Source of the DNA: Caulobacteraceae bacterium PMMR1
GTDB taxonomy: Bacteria; Pseudomonadota; Alphaproteobacteria; Caulobacterales; Caulobacteraceae
NCBI GenBank assembly: GCA_000733915.1
Contig: JPOM01000001.1
Coordinates: 2,544,001 to 2,608,000 of the forward strand
Length of the DNA stretch: 64,000 nt
Direction: 5' to 3'
The position numbers were made by a program, and so were the translations under genes. Below are positions 1-7,148 of this stretch, piece after piece. Numbering within the stretch: the first letter of the stretch is position 1; the number at the start of each line of letters is the position of its first letter. The notes beneath the pieces are model-generated. The model was not told the origin of the DNA, searched no databases, and saw nothing but the letters and a program-made list of their open reading frames with translations.

Positions 1-1
1 C

Positions 2-1288
2 GAGGCGTGGCCCCAGCTCAGCCATCAGCGCCTCGCCGCCTTTGCGCACGCGCCCTATGCCGAGGTCGCCGCCGAGGTGCTGTCGATCTTCGCCGGCGAC
101 GACCTTTCCCCCGAGGCCGCCCGCGCCGACGCGGCGGCCGCCTATGCGCGCTTCGCCCACGCCGCCGTCACGCCCCTTCGCCAGCTCGCGCCCGACCGCT
201 GGCTGCTGGAGCTGTTCCATGGCCCGACGCTCGCCTTCAAGGACGTCGCCATGCAGCTGCTCGCACGGCTCTACGACCGGGTGCTGAGCGCGCGGAACGA
301 GCGCCTGACGCTGGTGGCGGCGACCTCCGGCGATACCGGCGGGGCGGCGGTGGACGCCTTTGCGGGGTCAGATCGCGTGCGCCTGATCGTGCTCTATCCC
401 GAAGGGCGGATCAGCCCGGTCCAGCGCCGCTTCATGACCGCGAGCGGGGCCGACAACGTCGCCTGCCTGGCGGTAGAGGGGACCTTCGACGACTGCCAGG
501 CCCTGGTGAAGCGTCTCTTCGCTGACCGCGAGCTTCGGCGCGAGGCGCCGCTCTCGGGGGTCAATTCGATCAACTGGGCGCGGATCTTGGCCCAGAGCGT
601 CTACTATCTGACCAGCGCCGCCCAGCTCGGAGCGCCCGCCCGCCCGATCGGCTTCGTTGTGCCCACCGGCAACTTCGGCGACGCTTTCGCCGGCTATGTG
701 GCCATGCGCATGGGCCTGCCGGTGTCGAAGCTCACGGTGGCGACCAACGCCAACGACATCCTGGCGCGCGCCTTTGCGACGGGGACCTATGCCCGGGGCG
801 CGGTGAGGGCGACGCAGTCGCCGGCCATGGACATCCAGGTCGCCTCCAACTTCGAGCGGCTCTACTTCGAGGCGGTGGGCCGGGACGCAGCGGAGACAAA
901 GCGGGCCTTCGAGGGGTTCCAGGCCAGCGGCTCGCTGGTGATCCCAAGCCAGGCCCGGGCCATGCTGGCCCCGCTGTTCGAGGGCCGCGCCGTCTCGGAA
1001 GATCAGACGACAGCGGCCATGGCCGCGGCGCTGCGGGCGTGCGGCGAGCTGGTCGATCCCCACACGGCCGTGGCGCTGGCGGCGGCGCCCGAAGCCGACG
1101 GCCCGACGGTGGTGCTGGCCACCGCCCATCCCGCCAAGTTCCCCGAGGCGGTCAAGGCCGCGACCGGTCGCGTCCCGGCGCTTCCGCCGCACCTGGGCGA
1201 CCTCTTCGCCCGGCCCGAGCGCATCCTCCCCATGGCCGCAGACTACGCCGCCCTCAGCGCCTTCGTCCGCGCGTTCGCCGCCGCATGA
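2..1288 (+). CDS. thrC: Threonine synthase, 5' truncated by window edge
   Basis: PLP-dependent threonine synthase, which converts O-phosphohomoserine to threonine in the cytosol. The frame is already open at base 2 and reads EAWPQLS, the usual N-terminal region after 'GGLYVP', so the start codon lies upstream and about 428 residues are visible. Family motifs seen: HGPTLAFKD with the PLP-binding lysine, TSGDTGGAA, and the phosphate-binding PTGNFGDAFAGY. The stop codon overlaps the start of the M16 peptidase (ATGA at 1285-1288), so the two are translationally coupled. The internal ATG at 77 is not the real start because conserved sequence precedes it. Confidence 0.95.
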   Translation, partial: EAWPQLSHQRLAAFAHAPYAEVAAEVLSIFAGDDLSPEAARADAAAAYARFAHAAVTPLRQLAPDRWLLELFHGPTLAFKDVAMQLLARLYDRVLSARNERLTLVAATSGDTGGAAVDAFAGSDRVRLIVLYPEGRISPVQRRFMTASGADNVACLAVEGTFDDCQALVKRLFADRELRREAPLSGVNSINWARILAQSVYYLTSAAQLGAPARPIGFVVPTGNFGDAFAGYVAMRMGLPVSKLTVATNANDILARAFATGTYARGAVRATQSPAMDIQVASNFERLYFEAVGRDAAETKRAFEGFQASGSLVIPSQARAMLAPLFEGRAVSEDQTTAAMAAALRACGELVDPHTAVALAAAPEADGPTVVLATAHPAKFPEAVKAATGRVPALPPHLGDLFARPERILPMAADYAALSAFVRAFAAA

Positions 1289-2550
1289 GCCCCCTGATCC
1301 ACGCGCTCCCGAACGGCGTTCGCGTCGTGGTCGACCCCATGGCCGGGCTGCAGAGCTGCGCCCTGTGCGTGGTCGTGCGGGGCGGGGCGCGCTGGGAGGC
1401 GCCGGAGCGCTCCGGCTGGTCGCACCTTCTGGAGCACATGGTGTTCAAGGGCGCCGGCGGCCGTTCGGCGCGCGAGATCGCCGAGGCCATCGAGGCGGAG
1501 GGCGGCCACATCAACGCCGCCACGGGTTATGAGCGCACCAGCTTTCAGGTGCGCTGCCTGCCAGAGGCCCTGCCGCTGGCCATGTCGCTGCTGGCCGACC
1601 TGGTGCGCGACCCCACCCTCGATCCGCAGGAGCTGGAGCGCGAGAAGGACGTCATCGCCCAGGAGCTGGCCGAGGCGACCGACACGCCTGACGACCGCGT
1701 CTTCGACCTCGCACAGGGCCAGGCCTTCGCGGGCCAGGCGCTCGGGCGGCCGATCCTGGGCTCCGACGCCAGCCTGAAGCCCGCCACGCGCGAGACGCTG
1801 GCCCGCTTCCACCGCGGCCTCTACGCCGCCGACCGGCTGGTGGTCAGCGCGGCGGGCGCGGTCGATCCTGAGGCGATCCTGAGGCTCGCGGACGCCGCCT
1901 TCGGGGACATGACCCGCGAGGCCGACCCTCTGCCCGAACCGGCTCCGGCCGTGTTCGTCGGCGGCGGGGTCGCGGAGACCCGCAAGCTCGAACAGGCGCA
2001 CACGGTCCTGCTCTTTCCCGGCGTCTCGGTGCGCGACCCGGACTATTTCGCAACCCGGCTGTTCGTGGAGATTCTGGGCGGGGGTATGGCGTCGCGCCTG
2101 TTCCAGGTGGTGCGGGAGGAGCGCGGCCTCGCCTACGCCATCGACGCCTACGCCGAGCACTACGAGGACATCGGCCTGGTCGGCGTCTATGCCGGAACCG
2201 CCGGGCGGCAGACGCGCAAGGCGGCGGCGCTGGCGGTTGAGACCGCGCGCGCCCTGGCGGAGGCGCCCAGCGAGGGCGAGCTCGCCCGCGCCAAGGCCCA
2301 GACCCGTGCAAGCCTGTTCATGGGACGCGAAAGCCCGCTCGCCCGGGCGGAGCAGGCGGCGGCTCAGGTGTTGCTGTTCGGACGCGTGCTCGACCCGCGC
2401 GAGATGGCCGAGGCCCTCGCCGCGGTCAGCCTCGAAGACCTCAGGCGCGTGGGCGCCCGAGCGTTCGGTCAGAGGCCCCGCACGGGACCTTGGGCGGGCG
2501 CGGTGCTGGGCCCCAAGGCCGCCGCCGACGCCCTGGCCGCCTTAGGTTAG
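1285..2550 (+). CDS. M16 family zinc peptidase (processing-peptidase-like)
   Basis: Insulinase/pitrilysin-type metallopeptidase of 421 residues, the usual length of the bacterial PqqL/mitochondrial-processing-peptidase-like group. The inverted zinc motif HLLEH is at residues 47-51 (H47, E50, H51), and the downstream metal-ligand glutamate lies in the EKDVIAQELAE segment. A second M16 domain follows (about residues 170-400) with the R/Y-rich stretch near FQVVREERGLAYAI. The start ATG overlaps the thrC stop by 4 bp, a linkage often seen in alphaproteobacteria. The gene ends at 2550 and the convergent sciP ends at 2551, with no gap. The physiological substrate cannot be told from sequence. Confidence 0.92.
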   Translation: MSPLIHALPNGVRVVVDPMAGLQSCALCVVVRGGARWEAPERSGWSHLLEHMVFKGAGGRSAREIAEAIEAEGGHINAATGYERTSFQVRCLPEALPLAMSLLADLVRDPTLDPQELEREKDVIAQELAEATDTPDDRVFDLAQGQAFAGQALGRPILGSDASLKPATRETLARFHRGLYAADRLVVSAAGAVDPEAILRLADAAFGDMTREADPLPEPAPAVFVGGGVAETRKLEQAHTVLLFPGVSVRDPDYFATRLFVEILGGGMASRLFQVVREERGLAYAIDAYAEHYEDIGLVGVYAGTAGRQTRKAAALAVETARALAEAPSEGELARAKAQTRASLFMGRESPLARAEQAAAQVLLFGRVLDPREMAEALAAVSLEDLRRVGARAFGQRPRTGPWAGAVLGPKAAADALAALG

Positions 2551-2838
2551 TCAGGCCCGATATTGCTGGATGCGCGTCGTGCGCAGGCCCGGCATGCCCC
2601 AGCGGTCGATCGCCTCTTCCCAGGCCTCGTACTCTTCCGACGTCAGGCCATAGCGGCTGCAGGCGTCCTCAAGGCTGAGCAGGCCGCCGCGCACCGCCGC
2701 CACCACCTCCGCCTTGCGCCGGATCACCCACCGCTGGGTGTTCGGCGGGGGCAGGTCGGCGAGGGTCAGGGCGGAGCCGGTCGGGCCCACCACGTACCGC
2801 TCGCCTTTGCTGTTCACGCGCTGCTGCTGTTGAAGCAT
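2551..2838 (-). CDS. sciP: SciP-like DUF1153 protein, CtrA-regulon repressor
   Basis: Small (95 residues) helix-turn-helix DUF1153 protein. It carries the family core VGPTGSALTLADLPPP, then RWVIRRKAEVVAAVRGG and the C-terminal LRTTRIQQYR. In Caulobacter crescentus SciP is a swarmer-phase protein that represses CtrA-activated promoters, and its gene also sits beside hook genes, so synteny supports the call. I chose the ATG at 2838 because a GGTGAGGG ribosome site lies about 10 bases upstream and conserved sequence starts soon after. The in-frame ATG at 2886 would only add an unconserved leader. The stop abuts the M16 stop with no gap. No clean CtrA box (TTAA-N7-TTAA) is visible upstream. Confidence 0.9.
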   Translation of the reverse strand: MLQQQQRVNSKGERYVVGPTGSALTLADLPPPNTQRWVIRRKAEVVAAVRGGLLSLEDACSRYGLTSEEYEAWEEAIDRWGMPGLRTTRIQQYRA

Positions 2839-2997
2839 GGGTCTTACGCCCTCACCATCATCATCGATGGTCAACATAGCGCGCACGGCATAACGTCGGC
2901 TTAATGCCGAAAGTAACCGAACAGTTAAGACAGGGTGTCCCGAAGCGGGAACATCTTGTTCTTTGACGTGAATACTCGGTTAATCAGAAAGTTCAGC

Positions 2998-3022
2998 CTC
3001 GACCTCACCGCTTGAGGTCGAG
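2998..3022 (-). terminator. 10-bp perfect hairpin across the flgE stop codon
   Basis: Bases 2998-3007 (ctcgacctca) pair perfectly with 3013-3022 around a 5-base loop. The hairpin includes the flgE stop codon and last codons. On the minus strand it is followed by gctgaactttc, only a weak U-tract. It may be the 3' end of the hook operon, or a 3'-end stabilising structure. Confidence 0.4.
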
Positions 3023-4387
3023 AAGCGCCTGAAGCATTTCGTCTGCGGTGGTGATGATCTTGGAAGACGCGGAATAGGCGCGCTGGGTCGTGATCAGGCC
3101 GGTGAACTCGGCGCTGAGGTCCACGGTGGAGGACTCCAGCGTGGACGGCGATAGGGCGCCCGCCCCGCCGACCGTGGGCTGCTTCAGGGTGAAGCCGCCG
3201 CTGTCGATGGAGGCGCGATAGGCGTTGCCGCTGATGGGGCTCAGCCCGTCGGCGTTCAGGAAGGTCGCGAGCGCGATCTGGGCGATGCGGCGGCTGGCGC
3301 CGTTGTCGAAATTGGCGACGACGTAGCCGTTCTTGTCCACCTGCACGTTGGAGAGCGAACCCGACGGGCCGCCGTCGACCGTGGTGGACGCCAGTGCGGA
3401 GGGGCTGTCGTATTGGGTCAGGCCCGCGATGTTGATCGTGATCTTCTGGTCGGCGAGCCCGAGGGCCGAGGCCCAGCGCGCCCCGGCTCCGGCGGCGGAG
3501 GCGCCGATGTCGAGGGTCGTGTTGGCCGGCGAGCCGAACAGGGTGGTGTTGGCGGCGTCGTAGGTGCCGTCGGGGTTGAAGGCGATCTTGCCGCTCAGCA
3601 GGGTGCCGTTGGTCGCGCCGGACACGTCCGAGGCGGGGATCACGTTCAGCTCGGCGTACCACTGGTTGGCGGTGGTGCTCTTCAGCATGTCGAGCTGCAG
3701 CGTGCGCTTGCCGCCCTGGCTGTCGTAGACGGGGATCTGCATGGAGAAGTCGGGCTTCACGCCCGTCGTCGGGCTGGCGTCGTACATCGCCATGCTGTTC
3801 GTGGCGGCGTTGTAGGTGGCGCCGGACACCGCCGCGGAGATCGGCTGGGCCGCATTCAGGTTGCCCTTGACCCCGGCGTTGGCCGAGGGGTTCGGGACGT
3901 TGGCGATGGAGGCGATGTTGATGGTCTGCAGCTTGGTGAGGTCGGACGGGTCGGGCGAGATCGCCCCCGTGACCGGATCGGCGATCCAGCCCTGCAGGTA
4001 GTAGCCCGCGGTGTTCTTCAGATAGCCCGCGCTGTCGGTCGAGAACGACCCCGCCCGGGTGAACGAGCGGGCGTCGCCGGCGCTCACGCCCGTGGCCTTG
4101 TCGGTCACGACGAAGAAGCCGTTGCCAGAGATGCCGAGGTCGGTGCCCGAGCTCGTCTGCTGGAACTGACCCTGCTGGGAGACGAGCTGGCGCGTGATCG
4201 CCAGCACCCCGCCGGGGTTGTAGGCGCCCGCGGCGGCCTTGGCGGTGACCAGGTCCTCGAAGGAGGTCTGGTTCTCCTTGTAGCCCACCGTGTTGGTGTT
4301 GGCGATGTTGTCCGAGATGGCGCCCAGCGCGGCCGAGTTGGCGACCAGGCCGGAGACGCCGGCGTTCATGGCGGCGTTGATGCTCAT
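3005..4387 (-). CDS. flgE: Flagellar hook protein FlgE
   Basis: Structural subunit of the hook, exported by the flagellar type III system. The protein is 460 residues. The N-terminal rod/hook signature (ISDNIANTNTVGYKENQT) and the C-terminal FlgE/FlgG domain ending LITTQRAYSASSKIITTADEMLQALLDLKR (split here: residues about 425-460) are both intact, with a variable beta domain between them. It is the last gene of fliK-flgD-flgE, 73 bp after flgD. The start ATG at 4387 gives the conserved MSINAAMNAGVSGL. I see no obvious sigma-54 site in the flgD-flgE gap, so it is probably read from the fliK promoter. Confidence 0.97.
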   Translation of the reverse strand: MSINAAMNAGVSGLVANSAALGAISDNIANTNTVGYKENQTSFEDLVTAKAAAGAYNPGGVLAITRQLVSQQGQFQQTSSGTDLGISGNGFFVVTDKATGVSAGDARSFTRAGSFSTDSAGYLKNTAGYYLQGWIADPVTGAISPDPSDLTKLQTINIASIANVPNPSANAGVKGNLNAAQPISAAVSGATYNAATNSMAMYDASPTTGVKPDFSMQIPVYDSQGGKRTLQLDMLKSTTANQWYAELNVIPASDVSGATNGTLLSGKIAFNPDGTYDAANTTLFGSPANTTLDIGASAAGAGARWASALGLADQKITINIAGLTQYDSPSALASTTVDGGPSGSLSNVQVDKNGYVVANFDNGASRRIAQIALATFLNADGLSPISGNAYRASIDSGGFTLKQPTVGGAGALSPSTLESSTVDLSAEFTGLITTQRAYSASSKIITTADEMLQALLDLKR

Positions 4388-4460
4388 GGGTTCAGTCCTT
4401 GCAGATCAGGGGATGCGCCCTTCGAGCGCGACGGTCTGGGGAGGGGGGAGGCGGTCGCGG

Positions 4461-5150
4461 TCATGAGCCGGCCACCTTGGAGATCTTGGCGATGGGCGCC
4501 TTGGCCGAGCCCACCAGCACATTGGTGACCGCGCCGTCCTGCTCCACGCCGGTCACCAGGCCGGAGACGGAGACGGGCACGGAGGTCGCCGCGCCGGAGG
4601 CGTCGGTGGCGGCGACGCTTAAGGTGTACTGGCCGCCGTCGGGCAGCTGGTTGCCGAGCGCGTCCCTGCCGTTCCAGGTAAAGGTGTGCGCCCCGGCGGA
4701 GAGCCCTGGCGCAGCGCCGGTCCAGACCACGCGCCCCGTGGAGTCCGCCACGCTCAGCTGGGCGGAGGCGAGGGCCGCGGCGGGCGTGTAGGTCCAGCTG
4801 GCCTGCTTGCCCGACAGCCCCGCGGTCGCCGTGTCGGCCGTCACCGTCTTGCCGATCAGGCCCACCGCCGCGCCGACCCCGGTGTTCTGCCCATTGTCGG
4901 CGATCTGCTGCAGCAGCTGGTTGGAGAGGAGCTGCTGCTGCACCCCCGTCATCTGCACCAGCTGCTGGGTGAACTGGTTGGGGTCCAGCGGGCTGGTCGG
5001 GTCCTGGTTCTTCAGCTGGGTGGTGAGCAGGGTCAGAAAGGTCGAGTAGCTCTCGTTCAGGCTCTTCTGCCCGGAGATCAGGTTGGCGGTCGTCCCAGAC
5101 GACGCGGGGGCGGGAACGGCGGCGGGGATGGGGGCGGCGGCGGTCGTCAT
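4461..5150 (-). CDS. flgD: Flagellar hook capping protein FlgD
   Basis: Scaffold cap needed for polymerisation of FlgE into the hook. The protein is 229 residues. The conserved N-terminal segment YSTFLTLLTTQLKNQDPTSP followed by DPNQFTQQLVQMTGVQQQ (about residues 35-75) is diagnostic. A FlgD Ig-like and tudor-like domain follows, including FTWNGRDALGNQLPDG (about residues 155-170). It starts 3 bp after the fliK stop, so it is tightly coupled, and lies 73 bp before flgE. Confidence 0.96.
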   Translation of the reverse strand: MTTAAAPIPAAVPAPASSGTTANLISGQKSLNESYSTFLTLLTTQLKNQDPTSPLDPNQFTQQLVQMTGVQQQLLSNQLLQQIADNGQNTGVGAAVGLIGKTVTADTATAGLSGKQASWTYTPAAALASAQLSVADSTGRVVWTGAAPGLSAGAHTFTWNGRDALGNQLPDGGQYTLSVAATDASGAATSVPVSVSGLVTGVEQDGAVTNVLVGSAKAPIAKISKVAGS

Positions 5151-5153
5151 GGC

Positions 5154-6766
5154 TCAGACCCGGATGTCGAGGCCCCGCAGCAGGCCGCTGCGGGCGGAGG
5201 AGGGCGCAAGGTCGGCGGCGGCGTCGGCCTGGGCGAAGCCGGCCAGGGCCTGGGCGCGGGCGCCGTTGGAGCGGCCGCCCTCGCCCCCGCCGGAGGGGTC
5301 GAAGCCCTGGCCCGCCCCCTGCTGCGCCCCGCCCTGGCCGAAGCTGAGCGCCGTGTCGGGGGCGCGCTCGCGCGGGGCGGCGTGGAAGGTCAGCGACTGG
5401 GCGGAGACGTCGAAGCCGGCGGCCCGAAGCGCCTCGCGGAGCTCGCCCTCGCGACCGCGCAGCGCCTCCTCTCCCTGCAGCTTCTCGAAGGTGAGCGCGG
5501 CGGAGAGCGCGCCGTCCGCGGCGATCTGCAGGCTGACGTTCACGCGGCCCAGGCCCGCCGGGTCGAGCTGCACCTCGAAGCGCGAGGCCTTGCCCCCCTG
5601 CGCCTGCTGCACGAGCTGGGCGGTGAGGCTGCGCACCGTGTCGGGGGCGGCGCGGCGGGGGCGTCAGGCGGCGGCCGGGCGGCCCCGGCGGCGAGCTCGA
5701 CGAAGGCGGGGGCGGCGGCCTGGCCGCCCTGGGGATCCGAAGAGTCCGTCGCAGGCGTGGGCTCCGGCGCGGCGCTTGCGCCCGCCTTGTCCGGCTCGGC
5801 GGCGGCGAGCTGGGTCACGGTCGAGGCGGCGGCGATCGGCGCGGTGTCGGAGAGACCCGCTGCACGGGCCGACGCGCTCGCCCCCGCGGGCGCTGACTTT
5901 CCGGTCGCCCCGGCTGCCCCGCCAGCTGTCGGCGCGGCGCGTCGGGCGGGCGCAGGCGCCGGCGCGGGCGGCGGGGCCTGGGCGAGCGCGGCGGCCGGTG
6001 TCTGAAGCGTTGGGGCCTGGGCGTCGGCCTTCACAAGAGTGGGAGCGGGGGCGTCGTCGGGAGCGGCCGAAGCCGCGCCGGTCGCCACACGCGGGGGCGC
6101 TGCAGGCGCGGTCCCGCCGCCGCTCGGCGGTTGGGCGGCGGCCTTGGCCTGCGGGTGAGGCGGCTTAGCCTGGGGCGGGCTCTGGGGCGGGCTCTGGGGC
6201 GCGCTCTGAGGCGGGGTCTGCAGCGGGGCGAGCGCGGCGGCGACCAGAACCGGAACGGGTTGCCCCGGCGCAAGGGCGGCGGTCGCGTCCGTCGCCTTCG
6301 GATCGGCGGAGGCGCCTGCGGCCTTGGCGTCGTCCTTGCCGGGGAGCTTGGGATCGGCCGCGTCTGCAAGCGCGAGCTTGGCGGTCGCAAGCGCCGGCGA
6401 CGCGAGGGCGGCGGGATCGGTCGCCGCGGCTTCCGCGTCACGAGGCGTGGCTGCGGCCTGACCCGGCGCCGGCGGGGCCGGGGTCGCGCCCTTGCCCGTC
6501 TTTCCCGAGTCAAGCTTTCCCAGGTCGGGCTTTCCCAGGTCGGGTTTCCCAAGGTCAAGCTTCCCAGGCGCGGGCGTCGCGTTGGCGCCGAGCGGGGCCG
6601 CCGCGGTCGCGCCGCCCTGCGAGGCCGCGTCGAGGTCGGCTACCAGGGCTGCGAACACCGCGGCCAGGGGATCGCCCGGCGTCGCGCCCTGGCCCGCAAG
6701 CGCTCCCGCCGCGCCCGGCAGGGGGGCGGTGGCGGGCGTGGCCGTGGCGACGGAGGGCGCGGACAT
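5154..6766 (-). CDS. fliK: Flagellar hook-length control protein FliK (frameshifted)
   Basis: Secreted ruler protein that sets hook length and switches export specificity. The N-terminal part (ATG at 6766, MSAPSVATATPATAPLPG) is Ala/Pro-rich and disordered as usual. It contains two in-frame tandem repeats, DLGKP-type pentamers near 6490-6570 and PQSPPQS-type near 6170-6215. The conserved C-terminal domain (LQVQLDPAGLGRVNVSLQI-like, residues read from 5636 to 5154) lies in another frame. The frames meet at a run of five G at 5643-5647, where one extra base would restore ...PAAPPDTVRSLTAQL. I see no slippery heptamer, so this looks like a missing base, not programmed shifting. First gene of the hook operon. 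Confidence 0.85.
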
Positions 6767-6829
6767 GAGCTTGGGCCTGGACAGGACGGGGGCCGCGCAT
6801 TTTGCGCCGAACTGAGCCGGAGGCCCTCC

Positions 6830-6844
6830 GCAAGAGCTGGGCCA
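6830..6844 (-). promoter_or_regulatory. Sigma-54 promoter for fliK-flgD-flgE
   Basis: Minus-strand TGGCCCAGCTCTTGC has the -24 TGGC and -12 TTGC elements separated by 7 bases, the sigma-54 spacing, with one or two mismatches to TGGCACG-N4-TTGC. The predicted start is near 6818, about 50 bases before the fliK ATG at 6766. Confidence 0.65.
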
Positions 6845-6900
6845 GGGCGCAAGTCTCTGACTTGTCGAAGTTTTCTTCGGCGCGAGCCGTCCGGCGCCGT

Positions 6901-6935
6901 CGCGCCTTGCCGCCCCGACCGGCGGATTCTGCCGG
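6901..6935. promoter_or_regulatory. Candidate FlbD/ftr-type element, copy 1
   Basis: CGCGCCTTGCCG (6901-6912) is followed by the near-palindrome GGCGGATTCTGCCGG (6921-6935). It recurs almost exactly at 7090-7134. It contains a GATTC (GANTC) CcrM-type methylation site at 6925-6929. It lies about 70-105 bases upstream of the predicted flgK start and 83-117 upstream of the fliK start, an enhancer-like position. Assignment to FlbD is inference from the Caulobacter arrangement. Confidence 0.5.
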
Positions 6936-6978
6936 CGCCCGGCGCCTCGCGCCAAGCCGTCGGCGCATGGCCAGCGCC

Positions 6979-6993
6979 TGGCCCGCCGCTTGC
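6979..6993 (+). promoter_or_regulatory. Sigma-54 promoter for flgK-flgL
   Basis: TGGCCCGCCGCTTGC matches TGGCACG-N4-TTGC with a single mismatch and exact spacing. The predicted start is near 7005, leaving a leader of about 144 bases before the flgK ATG at 7149. Confidence 0.7.
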
Positions 6994-7089
6994 GACGGCC
7001 TTTGCGCCATGCCGATGCCTGCGCGTGCGAACTTGAAGCCCAGCAAGGGCTTGCGCCGATCCTCCGCTCCCGTGCGGGGTGCGGGCGGT

Positions 7090-7134
7090 CGCGCCTTGCC
7101 GGGCAAGAGCGGCCGGGCGGGCGGAATCTGCCGG
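7090..7134. promoter_or_regulatory. Candidate FlbD/ftr-type element, copy 2 (downstream of flgK start)
   Basis: The second copy of the module has CGCGCCTTGCCG at 7090-7101, the overlapping perfect palindrome TTGCCGGGCAA at 7096-7106, and GGCGGAATCTGCCGG at 7120-7134 with a GAATC (GANTC) site at 7124-7128. It lies at about +85 to +130 relative to the predicted flgK start, inside the transcribed leader. Confidence 0.5.
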
Positions 7135-7148
7135 GCGGAGGCGCTCTG

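Larger units (their letters stand above)
6767..7148. other. 382-bp divergent fliK/flgK control region
   Basis: No credible gene lies here. The region holds two facing sigma-54 promoters (6830-6844 minus, 6979-6993 plus) and a duplicated module, CGCGCCTTGCCG followed by GGCGGAWTCTGCCGG, at 6901-6935 and 7090-7134. In Caulobacter crescentus the corresponding flaN/flbG divergent region has sigma-54 promoters controlled by FlbD through ftr elements, some of them downstream of the start sites. Confidence 0.7.

Noticed and set aside
2913-2928. Possible CtrA site upstream of sciP (TTAA-N8-TTAC on the minus strand)
   Set aside because: The spacer is one base too long and the second half is not TTAA, so it does not meet the TTAA-N7-TTAA pattern.
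5636-5650. Programmed -1 frameshifting in fliK
   Set aside because: No X-XXY-YYZ slippery heptamer or obvious downstream structure, and the same kind of shift occurs in unrelated genes of this window.
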